A DNA stretch of 58,066 nt, taken from NCBI GenBank assembly GCA_038135065.1, contig JAYPWI010000022.1, forward strand, positions 1 through 58,066, read 5' to 3'. The notes below the pieces were generated by a model. It was not told the origin of the DNA. It saw only the letters and a program-made list of their open reading frames with translations, and ran no database searches. Made by a program: the position numbers and the translations under genes. Of the stretch, positions 28,277 to 35,278 are shown piece after piece. This DNA comes from JAYPWI01 sp038135065. Lineage in GTDB: Bacteria; Actinomycetota; Acidimicrobiia; Acidimicrobiales; Poriferisodalaceae. How positions within the stretch are numbered: the stretch's first letter is position 1; each line of letters opens with the position of its first letter.

Positions 28277-29386
28277 TCAGTTGACGACCAGTAGGCGGTC
28301 GCGACCCGTGTGCACTTGCTCAGCAGCTTGCCCGACAGGCCAGAACGCAAACGGGATCCACTCCCCAAGCGCAATCGGTCGCCCGAAGATGAACAGCCCC
28401 GTATACGACGCAGAGAAGCTGGTGCCGTTCCGACTCATAGTCGCCCCAGTGCAACCGGGAGTATCAAGATTCGTCGAACCAGGAGGGCAGGCGCGCGCTC
28501 CCATCGTGGAGGGCAAATTCCCTGACGGATCCGAAAAACTCACCGTCCAATAGACATAGTCGTTACCGGAGTTGGACCTCAACGAATCAGCCGAAAAAGC
28601 GTCGCTAGTTATCGAGGCCCCGCACCCATCGATCTGCGTCGACGCCCAGCCAACCGTCCCCGTACCCGACACCACCTCAAACGTCGTACTTACCTGCACC
28701 CAAAACTCGGCCTCACCTGACACACCGAACGCCGGGGGCCACTCCTCAAGAGCGCTGAACCGGCGCGTCAACGTCACCTGCCCACCCTCAGGTACGTCAC
28801 GCAGACCTACAAATCCCTCCTCCACCCACCGATGCACATCGGTGACGGGGGGATCCGCGAACACCTCATCCACAACTGTGGCCCCAGGCCCGCTGTTAGT
28901 GACCGTCACCGACACCAACCCCACATCACTCACCGTAGCGTCAGCCACCCCGTCACAGTTCACAACCGTGTCCAACACCCCATCACCATCATGATCAACA
29001 TCCACCGACACCCCAACCGACACCGACACCCCAGGCGCCGAACACCCCTCCGACAACTCAAACCCAGGCACCGCCGCCAGAATCCGCAACTCGTTCTCAC
29101 ACCCAAACTCACCATCAGCCCCATCAGCCCCATCAGCCCCGGCAGGGCCTGCGGGGCCCTGCTCGCCCTGGGGGCCTGTTGCGTTCCACGACACCACCCG
29201 CGAACTCCTCGAACACCGCGGCTCAACATCAGCCGTCACCCGACTAATCCGACCATTCCGCTCCGACATACACGCGAAATACACCGTGTCCCCACCACCA
29301 GCATTGTTCGCCAACGCCCAACCCCCACCCAACAACAACCCACCCAACAACGTCCCCAACAACGCAGCAACAAACACCCGCTTCAC
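28277..29386 (-). CDS. Secreted protein with a short collagen-like segment
   Basis: 369 residues from the GTG at 29386, with GGGGG about eight bases upstream. A clear signal peptide (MKRVFVAALLGTLLGGLLLGGGWALA) is followed by YFACMSERNGRISRV, a pattern seen in many actinobacterial exported proteins. A collagen-like Gly-X-Y stretch comes next (residues about 71-92, GPQGEQGPAGPAGADGADG). The remainder is a beta-rich region with several Cys residues and a CARDB-like part (VSVTVTNSGPGATVVDE). The function is unknown; surface attachment is only a guess. Codon use in the first half is unusual (many CAC, AAC and ACC runs on the opposite strand), consistent with foreign origin. Confidence 0.75.
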   Translation of the reverse strand: MKRVFVAALLGTLLGGLLLGGGWALANNAGGGDTVYFACMSERNGRISRVTADVEPRCSRSSRVVSWNATGPQGEQGPAGPAGADGADGADGEFGCENELRILAAVPGFELSEGCSAPGVSVSVGVSVDVDHDGDGVLDTVVNCDGVADATVSDVGLVSVTVTNSGPGATVVDEVFADPPVTDVHRWVEEGFVGLRDVPEGGQVTLTRRFSALEEWPPAFGVSGEAEFWVQVSTTFEVVSGTGTVGWASTQIDGCGASITSDAFSADSLRSNSGNDYVYWTVSFSDPSGNLPSTMGARACPPGSTNLDTPGCTGATMSRNGTSFSASYTGLFIFGRPIALGEWIPFAFWPVGQAAEQVHTGRDRLLVVN

Positions 29387-29790
29387 AACACACCCCCAAA
29401 ACCCAACGCCGCAACCCTAAGCACCCTCACACCAACCATCAACCCCCCAATCGGCACAACACCACCTCCCGCCCCACGAACCGAGAAGCCGACACCCTCA
29501 AGTTCCCCACCACGCCATCGTCGCGCACCGCCCGCTATCACCGGCGCAACAGACGTCACACACAGTGCTGGAATACCGGCTACTCGATGTGCTGAGCAGT
29601 CCTCGCAAGGATGCCCGTCCACCACTCCGCAAGACTCCGCTGCTCCGACGCCTCTGCGTCCACTCACCACTTGAAGAAGGTCTGACGCGGGCCCGGTGAG
29701 CGTGGCCAGAGGCTCACCGAATCCGACCCGAATCGCGTCACCGCCCATGGATAGCCCCCGGATACACCGACGAACTTCTGCGCGGAACCA
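29387..29790. other. Gene-free stretch upstream of the collagen-like gene
   Basis: About 400 bases of A/C-rich sequence. A 121-codon minus-strand frame (29383-29748) ends in a GTGA overlap with the collagen-like gene, but it has no ribosome site and no family resemblance, so I do not call it. Confidence 0.5.
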
Positions 29791-30408
29791 CTAGTTGGTC
29801 GATTGCGACTGCTCAATCCCGACCCAGTCTCGTTCGACGTGGATCGGCCTGTCGGTGCAGGTGGCCGCGGCGACAGCCTCAACGATCTCGGCTATTCGCG
29901 CCTCCGGCACTCCTGGGGCAAATGCCGCGGTGACGCTGAGATCACGCTCCACTGAGCCGGAGGCGAGTTCGTCGCTGTACTGGGCCAGGCTGAGAGTTCC
30001 GATGACGTCGAGCAGGGCGAATCGTGTGGTGAGGCGTGTTTGGTCTACGGCCTCGCCGATACGTTCGAAGTCGAACCCATCCACGTACCACGAGGGGGCG
30101 TCGACGAGCTCCACCACGATATCTTCAGTTCCGGCGAGGCCCACGATTGCCGAAGCTGCGACATCGACTTGTGCCTGGTCGAAGCTCGGGTCGATGAACA
30201 GCGTGACTTGCCCAGACTGACAGTCCACCAGTTCGCCGTGTGGCACGTGGTAAACGGAGTTGTCTGCTTTGACGCGAGCCAGCCAGTCGCTCGGCGCGAT
30301 AGTGGGCGCGGTCGTGCCTGCCGTGGCATTGGCCTTGGGATCGCTTGCCTGTTGTGTGCAGCCAAGCTGGACCATGAGACCAACGACGGCGGCGGCGGTT
30401 CGGTTCAC
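29791..30408 (-). CDS. Small predicted lipoprotein of unknown function
   Basis: 205 residues from a GTG that overlaps the preceding stop (GTGA). The N-terminus RTAAAVVGLMVQLGC resembles a lipoprotein signal with Cys17 as the lipidated residue; the -3 position is Gln, so the lipobox is imperfect. A Thr/Ala-rich linker precedes a mixed alpha/beta domain with FIDPSFDQAQVD and two further Cys residues. I do not recognise the family. The coupling to the upstream frame suggests it was once the second gene of an operon whose first gene has been mostly deleted. Confidence 0.6.
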   Translation of the reverse strand: MNRTAAAVVGLMVQLGCTQQASDPKANATAGTTAPTIAPSDWLARVKADNSVYHVPHGELVDCQSGQVTLFIDPSFDQAQVDVAASAIVGLAGTEDIVVELVDAPSWYVDGFDFERIGEAVDQTRLTTRFALLDVIGTLSLAQYSDELASGSVERDLSVTAAFAPGVPEARIAEIVEAVAAATCTDRPIHVERDWVGIEQSQSTN

Positions 30409-30917
30409 TGTTTCACGAGCATGGCGTCCGTGATGCGGACAGTCTTGCCGGGCGAGAGGTTATAAAGCTCAAGCCGCGTCGTTGTGGTTGTAGGCAAAGA
30501 ACGCCGTGCTGCCGATGTACTGCCACTGCGTGGAGTTGAGCTGAACCTGTACGAGGGTGTTCTCTCGACCTTGAGCGAACCGATCACCGGGATCACCGAC
30601 GTCCCCAGCAGCTGGCGGGCATTGGCGATCGTGTTCGGCGACTTCACCCGTGCGTGTCGTGAGCTCCGAGACGGCGCCACGTTCGGGCAGTCCGCAGCGA
30701 ACCACGCCTCGATCACCTCAGCGAAGGTTGCCATGCGACGCTGGGGCGGATCCGGTTCCTCGGCCTGGGCTCGCAGCGTGAGCAGCGCATCGAGATCGGC
30801 CTGAGCATCGGCCTTGTCGACCCGTTCGACCTTGCGGCGCGACCCATCCGGGAAGCGAACCCACGCCATCCACCGCTGCTTGCCCTCGTTCCACCGCACC
30901 GTGGGACGTTTCGCCAT
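30405..30917 (-). pseudogene. Truncated tyrosine-type integrase fused to the tail of another gene
   Basis: The ATG at 30917 has a strong GGTGGAGG site. Residues 1-115 form a typical phage integrase N-terminus: an arm-binding domain (VRWNEGKQRWMAWVRFPDGSRRK), then a SAM-like core-binding domain (FAEVIEAWFAA ... NTIANARQLLGTSVIPVIGSLKVE). After that the sequence stops looking like an integrase, and the catalytic Arg-His-Arg-Tyr domain is absent. The last 20 residues (LYNLSPGKTVRITDAMLVKQ) end in a GTGA overlap with the lipoprotein gene and seem to be the tail of a different protein. A neighbouring frame gives QLNSTQWQYIGSTAFFAYNH, also foreign. A deletion with small frame errors is likely. It sits beside the tRNA-Pro 3' end, as expected for the enzyme that made the island. 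Confidence 0.8.
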
Positions 30918-30929
30918 CGGGCACCTCCA

Positions 30930-30977
30930 CCAACGTAGCCAACAGACAAAAGGCTACGTTCAATCTGGCTACGTTGG
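30930..30977. repeat. Inverted and direct copies of a 9-12 base motif beside the integrase start
   Basis: CCAACGTAGCCA (30930-30941) and its exact reverse complement TGGCTACGTTGG (30966-30977) flank a further GGCTACGTT (30952-30960). They lie between the integrase start and the tRNA core, as integrase arm sites or an autoregulatory operator would. Confidence 0.6.
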
Positions 30978-31029
30978 CAGCTTATCCACACCTTGTGGAA
31001 GTCGATATGCCCTATGACCTGGGGTTTTG

Positions 31030-31106
31030 TGGTCGGGAAGACAGGATTTGAACCTGCGACCCCCTGCTCCCAAAGCAGGTGCGCTACCAAGCTGCGCCAC
31101 TTCCCG
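31030..31106 (-). tRNA. tRNA-Pro (anticodon TGG), integration target
   Basis: Acceptor CGGGAAG pairs with CTTCCCG. The anticodon loop TTTGGGA reads TGG, and the T arm is GCAGGTTCAAATCCTGT. CCA is encoded. The last 44 bases before CCA are repeated at 25870 and 27954, so the functional gene was rebuilt by the element that inserted here. Confidence 0.95.
31032..31075 (-). repeat. Attachment-core copy C (within intact tRNA-Pro)
   Basis: The 44-base reference copy of the core, running from the 3' end of the tRNA to the anticodon loop. Beyond 31075 the sequence continues as the anticodon stem instead of TCGGCGAG. Confidence 0.85.
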
Positions 31107-31150
31107 TTGGGGGCCGAAACCCCGCTGATGCGAAGGCTACCGGGGGTCGG

Positions 31151-31342
31151 TCAGCCCTCGACGTGGATGGCCTGGGTCGGGCACGACTCCTCGGCCGCCC
31201 GCACCTTGGTCTCCATGTCACTGCCCGGGCTGGCATCCAGCAACTTCACCAAGCCGTCGTCGCCGACCTCGAACACCTCGGGGGCCAGCATCTCGCACGA
31301 CCCGCTGCCGATGCACTTGTCGATCTCGATGGTGACCTGCAC
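31151..31342 (-). CDS. Small single-cluster ferredoxin (3Fe-4S type)
   Basis: 63 residues from a GTG with AGGAG upstream. The cluster motif is DKCIGSGSCEMLAP with later CPTQAI. The usual second cysteine of a 4Fe-4S set is Ser here, which is typical of the actinobacterial 3Fe-4S ferredoxins that donate electrons to cytochromes P450 or other oxygenases. No P450 gene is in the window. It is divergent from the F420-type oxidoreductase. Confidence 0.9.
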   Translation of the reverse strand: MQVTIEIDKCIGSGSCEMLAPEVFEVGDDGLVKLLDASPGSDMETKVRAAEESCPTQAIHVEG

Positions 31343-31438
31343 GCTGCTTCTCCTGATGGGCGACGCCCCATTGTTCCATCACGGGGGGCGCAAGGTGAAC
31401 CTCCCCACCATGGCTGGGGCGGGCCAGCGGATCAGGGG

Positions 31439-31444
31439 TAGCCT
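31439..31444 (+). promoter_or_regulatory. Putative -10 element of the gene at 31477 (leadered)
   Basis: TAGCCT about 32 bases before the GTG; here a GAGGGGG ribosome site follows, so this transcript would have a normal leader. Confidence 0.35.
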
Positions 31445-31476
31445 CAGCAGCGACCACCACCACCGAGGGGGAAACA

Positions 31477-32319
31477 GTGAAGATCGGCGTGATGATGTTC
31501 CCGACCGACAAGGCCATCCAGCCTGTCGAGTTGGCCCGGGCAGCCGAGGAGCGCGGCTTCGAGTCGCTGTGGTTCCCCGAGCACAGCCACATCCCCACCA
31601 GCCGGGTCACCCCATGGGGTGGTCGGGAAGGCGCACCACCCCTCCCCGAGGAGTACTGGCGCACCCATGACCAGTTCGTGGCCCTCGGCGCCGCTGCCGC
31701 CGTCACCGAGAACATCATGCTCGGCACGGGCATCACCCTCGTCGCCCAGCGCGATGCGCTGTGGATGGCCAAAGAAGTCGCCTCGGTCGACATGCTCTCC
31801 GGCGGCCGCTTCCTGTTCGGCATCGGCTACGGCTGGAACAAGGAAGAAATGGCCAACCACGGTGTGCGCTACACCGAGCGTCGGGCCATCGTGCGGGAGA
31901 ACATCCTCGCGGCCAAGGCCATCTGGAACAACGAAGTCGCCGAGTTCAGCGGCGATCACGTCAACTTCGACGCCTCCTGGTCGTGGCCCAAGCCCGTCCA
32001 GGCCGGCGGCCCGCCGGTGATCCTGGGCGGCAGCGCAGGGCCCCGCACCATCGCCGACATCGTCGAGTTCTGCGACGGCTGGATGCCCACCGCAGGCCGG
32101 TACGACATCGCCCCCCAGATCGCCCAGGTGCGCCAGGCCGCCGAGGACGCCGGTCGTGACCCCGACACCATCGAGTTCGGTCAGTTCGGCACCCCGGGCA
32201 AGCCCGAGATCCTCGAGTCGCTCGAAGCCGCCGGCTGCGCCCGGGCCGTGCTGGGCCTGCCCCCGGCACCCGCCGACAAGGTGCTGCCCCTGCTCGACGA
32301 GTACGCCGCCCTGCTCTAG
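31477..32319 (+). CDS. Luciferase-like F420-dependent oxidoreductase
   Basis: 280 residues from a GTG preceded by GAGGGGG. The sequence follows the LLM class, TIGR03619-like group: VELARAAEERGFESLWFPEHSHIP, IMLGTGITLVAQRDALWMAKEVASVDMLSGGRFLFGIGYGWN and the late PVILGGSAGP. These (alpha/beta)8 proteins use reduced or oxidised F420 (some use FMN) for hydride transfer to unknown substrates. A second member of the class starts at the right edge of the window. Confidence 0.88.
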   Translation: MKIGVMMFPTDKAIQPVELARAAEERGFESLWFPEHSHIPTSRVTPWGGREGAPPLPEEYWRTHDQFVALGAAAAVTENIMLGTGITLVAQRDALWMAKEVASVDMLSGGRFLFGIGYGWNKEEMANHGVRYTERRAIVRENILAAKAIWNNEVAEFSGDHVNFDASWSWPKPVQAGGPPVILGGSAGPRTIADIVEFCDGWMPTAGRYDIAPQIAQVRQAAEDAGRDPDTIEFGQFGTPGKPEILESLEAAGCARAVLGLPPAPADKVLPLLDEYAALL

Positions 32320-32337
32320 GCCGACGGCACCGTCGTC

Positions 32338-32997
32338 GTGACCGACAGCGCAGCCGGTGTCGAGCTCCTCGACATCGTGGACGACATGGGACGGCACCTG
32401 GGGGTGAAACCCCGGGACGCCGTCCACCGCGACGGTGACTGGCACCGGGTGTTCCACTGCCAGATCGTCACCGTCCGCAACGACGTGCCCGTGGCCGTGC
32501 TGCAACGCCGCTCGACCGCCAAGCTGGCCTTCCCCGGCCTGCTCGACATCTCGGCGGCCGGTCACCTCGCGGCGGGCGAGCAACCCCACGACGGGGTGCG
32601 TGAGCTCACCGAGGAGCTCGGGGTCGCCCCCGACCCCGACGCCCTCGTCCCCCTCGGGGTCCGTCGACTCGTCGACGACAGCGGCGAAGGCAACCTCAAC
32701 CGGGAACTCACCTCGGTCTTCCTGCTACGCGACGACCGACCCCTCGATGGGTACATCATCGAGCCGTCCGAACTCGACTCGGTGGTCGATGTACCCATCG
32801 ACGGCCTCCTCGGCCTCTTGGGCGGTCGCCACCGGCACCTGGAGGTCAGCGGGGTGGCGGCAGCGGGACAACCCCACGCCCAGGAGATCACCGAACGGAT
32901 CACCGTGGACGACCTCGTGCCCGGGGGCGACTACTGGGTGACCCTGATGGTGATGGCCCAGCGGTTCCTGCGGGGAGAGCTCCCCCTCGCCATCTGA
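32338..32997 (+). CDS. Nudix hydrolase, isopentenyl-diphosphate isomerase-like subgroup
   Basis: 219 residues from the GTG at 32338, 18 bases after the preceding stop, so probably co-transcribed. The Nudix box is GHLAAGEQPHDGVRELTEELGV (residues about 77-98) with all consensus glutamates. The preceding FHCQIVTV ... LQRRS ... FPGLLDIS pattern matches the family of Nudix proteins that includes IPP isomerase and YfcD-like enzymes. The substrate is unknown. Confidence 0.88.
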   Translation: MTDSAAGVELLDIVDDMGRHLGVKPRDAVHRDGDWHRVFHCQIVTVRNDVPVAVLQRRSTAKLAFPGLLDISAAGHLAAGEQPHDGVRELTEELGVAPDPDALVPLGVRRLVDDSGEGNLNRELTSVFLLRDDRPLDGYIIEPSELDSVVDVPIDGLLGLLGGRHRHLEVSGVAAAGQPHAQEITERITVDDLVPGGDYWVTLMVMAQRFLRGELPLAI

Positions 32998-33010
32998 GTC
33001 GACATCGGTG

Positions 33011-33084
33011 CGCCCCCGGCAGGACTCGAACCTGCAACCGTCGGGATAGAAGCCCGCTGCGCTATCCAGTTGCGCCACGGGGGC
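33011..33084 (-). tRNA. tRNA-Arg (anticodon TCT)
   Basis: Acceptor GCCCCCG pairs with CGGGGGC. The anticodon loop CTTCTAT reads TCT, and the T arm has GGTTCGAGTCC. CCA is not encoded. Confidence 0.93.
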
Positions 33085-33173
33085 CGTTGGGTAGATGTTG
33101 CCACCAGGCCAGGTTCCACACCTAGCGGCCAGTCGACCGCCCCGGGAGCCCCGCCGTCGGGCACAGCGGCAGG

Positions 33174-34082
33174 TCAGCGCGGCGACCCTGGCCAGCGGAC
33201 AATGCCGAGCTCGATGCGAGGATCAGCGTCCTCGTACCCGTGCTCCCCGGGCCACGCAATCCGGTGGGGGCCCTCCACCCCGTAACGGATGCGGACGAAC
33301 TCGTCATCGGCCGACGTCGACCCCGCTGCGCTGGCCACCGCCTCGTCCACCGAGGAGAACCTGGCCAAACGGTGCAGCATCGAGATGGTGGGGGTCATCA
33401 TCACCATCTCGTCGGTCTCGTTGGCCGCGATGGCGTCACGGGGCCGAACCCACTCGTGCTGTACGGCTTCGTCGTTGTCGTGCAGCGGCACCTGCCCCGA
33501 GGGCATCGCAGTCACGAAAAACCGGGCGTCGTAGCGGCGAGGTGGCCCCATCGGGGTGATCCACTGCGACACGTAGTGCACGTCGCGACCGTCGAGGTGC
33601 AAGCCCTCGGCTCCCACCGTCTCGATGAAGTCGACGTCCCCTGCGTTGACCCCGTCCCGGTAACCCGAGAACCGCTCCGCCACGTGGGGGGCAGACAGGT
33701 CGACGAGGCCCTGGGTACCCGGGGTGCGGGCCAGCAGGATGCCCGCCTCCTCGAAGGTCTCCCGCAGGGCGGCCACCCAGAAGGCGATGCCCCCCTGATC
33801 GAACCCCAGCTGGGCCGACGCGTCGGCATCGGTCAGCCCGTCGACCAGAGCGTCGGCCTCGGCCGAGGCGTCCTCGGGGTCGACGGCACCCCCGGGGAAG
33901 ACCCACATGTCACCCACGAACACCGACCGGGCGTTGCGCTTCAGCATCAGCACCTGCAGATCAGGCCGCTCGTCGAGGATCAACACGGTGGCCGCCGGAC
34001 GCACCGGCACCTTCTCGGGGTCGTAGTCGCCCCCGGTGCCCGGGGAGCGTGTGCCCGACGAGGCGGGCGGACGAGACGCCAT
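33174..34082 (-). CDS. Nudix hydrolase, NUDT19-like acyl-CoA diphosphatase group
   Basis: 302 residues from the ATG at 34082, which overlaps the stop of the selenoprotein gene by one base (TGATG). LKRNARSVFVGDMWVFPGG precedes a Nudix box split by an insertion (GGAVDPED ... AALRETFEEAGILLA). This split pattern is characteristic of NUDT7/NUDT19-type CoA and acyl-CoA diphosphatases. The middle region (YVSQWITP, ARFFVTAMP) also fits. Translation is likely coupled to read-through of the upstream gene, so its expression could depend on selenium supply. Confidence 0.87.
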   Translation of the reverse strand: MASRPPASSGTRSPGTGGDYDPEKVPVRPAATVLILDERPDLQVLMLKRNARSVFVGDMWVFPGGAVDPEDASAEADALVDGLTDADASAQLGFDQGGIAFWVAALRETFEEAGILLARTPGTQGLVDLSAPHVAERFSGYRDGVNAGDVDFIETVGAEGLHLDGRDVHYVSQWITPMGPPRRYDARFFVTAMPSGQVPLHDNDEAVQHEWVRPRDAIAANETDEMVMMTPTISMLHRLARFSSVDEAVASAAGSTSADDEFVRIRYGVEGPHRIAWPGEHGYEDADPRIELGIVRWPGSPR

Positions 34083-35053
34083 CAGAAGTCGATACCAGCG
34101 CAGACCAGGCACTCCTGGTCGGCGTGGGTCGCATGGGCAGCAGATTCGTCTTGCATGGTCTGGTACTGGGGGGTGTCGTGGCGGGCCACCCGGTCGTCTT
34201 CGTAGGTGGCCGACCCTGATCCCCCACTGCCGGAACTGTCAGTCGAGTCGACGGGAGCGAACACCCGGTCCTTCCAGTCGTCGTCGTCGGACCACCGGTA
34301 GGGCAGGTGGGCCATCGAACCGGGCTCAGAGAGCGACTCGAACGCAGCGAGGGTGTCGCGCATGATGGCCCGGTTCAGCTCCGGTTCGTTGGCGCGACCC
34401 GAGGTGTGGCCCAGCGGGTAGTCGAGGAACACCGACCGGGCAGGCCAGGCAGCCCGGGTGATGTCGCGAGCGCTGGACATGGACAGAGTGGGGATCCCTG
34501 CCGCTTCGAGGGCACGTGCGATCAGACTCACGGTCTGATGGCAGACCGGTCAGACGGGGACCAGCAGCACGACGTCGAGTTCGTCGGCCAGGCACCGGTC
34601 CACCAGGGCGGGGATCAGTTCTTCCACCACCCGCCGGGTGCTGTAGATGCCGCCCATCAGGGTGTAGGCGTGGGGGCCCAGCTCCCCCACCGTTCCCTCC
34701 ACGACCATGTCCCGCAGGGTGTCGATGGGGAACACGACGTTGATGTCCCGCCGGGCGTCGGTCAGGTCATAGGCGAAGTGGGTGGCCCGCAGCAGGTCGG
34801 TGTCCACATCGGTGGGCACCGCGCGGTAGGTGGTGTCGTCCTTGAAGTGGAAGGCGGTCTGGCCCTCCACGTAGATGCCACCCGTGGCGATCAGACCGAG
34901 ACGGCTCTCGGCCATCGGCTTTTCCAACGGCACCCAGGCCGGCGGCTCCTCGCTGTGCAACCACCGGTACTCGCCGTACCCCAGCCCCGAGTACTGGGCG
35001 GTGATCCGGGGGATGTACCCCACGGGCGGTTGACGGCGCTGTGCGTTGGTCAT
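34082..35053 (-). CDS. GrdB/PrdB-like reductase selenoprotein B family protein with in-frame TGA (selenocysteine 168)
   Basis: 323 residues if the single in-frame TGA at 34552-34550 is read as selenocysteine. The N-terminal part (PPVGYIPRITAQYSGLGYGEYRW, LIATGGIYVEG, INVVFPIDTLRDM) and the part after the TGA (CHQTVSLIARALEAAGIPT) are continuous, in frame and both typical of the glycine/betaine/sarcosine/D-proline reductase selenoprotein B family. The TGA falls in VPV-U-P-V-C, the UxxC redox motif of that family. In GrdB this residue attacks the substrate; in aerobes the role of these homologues is unknown, and no other reductase component is nearby. The C-terminal 60 residues are a Ser/Gly/Asp-rich linker followed by CLVCAG, another cysteine pair. 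The gene is coupled to the Nudix gene by TGATG. Confidence 0.88.
34517..34552 (-). promoter_or_regulatory. Selenocysteine TGA and candidate SECIS stem-loop
   Basis: Seventeen bases after the TGA a five-base loop CGTGA is closed by a perfect 7-bp stem (ATCAGAC/GTCTGAT, 34539-34521). A C-C mismatch and three more pairs (TGC/GCA) lie below. The bacterial SECIS rule of a G in the first two loop positions at 16-37 bases from the TGA is met. A competing 7-bp hairpin (CGGTCTG/CAGACCG) also exists. Confidence 0.6.
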
Positions 35054-35170
35054 CGACGGCCTCTGCTCCCAGGCTGCCCACGCGCCCCCACCCCCACCAC
35101 CACGAGCCGCTGCCAGCGGTCGTTCCGGTTACAAGGGACAGGTCCGCATGTGGCAAAGTGGCGGATACTT

Positions 35171-35248
35171 GGTGATCGTAGCTCAGTCGGTTAGAGCGCC
35201 AGTTTGTGGCACTGGAGGTCGGGGGTTCGATTCCCCTCGGTCACCCCA
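35171..35248 (+). tRNA. tRNA-His (anticodon GTG)
   Basis: The extra 5' G (-1) opposite discriminator C, acceptor GTGATCG/CGGTCAC, and anticodon loop TTGTGGC are diagnostic of tRNA-His. CCA is encoded. Confidence 0.95.
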
Positions 35249-35278
35249 ACAACACCTGCCTGGTATGGCCAGGAGCCT

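Noticed and set aside
29383..29748. A 121-codon gene coupled by GTGA to the collagen-like gene
   Set aside because: No ribosome site, low-complexity Gly/Val sequence, no recognisable family; the overlap can arise by chance.
34082..34531. Separate short gene starting at the GTG 34531 downstream of the TGA
   Set aside because: It would lack a ribosome site, would begin inside a family domain and would leave two half-domains; read-through as selenocysteine explains the whole.
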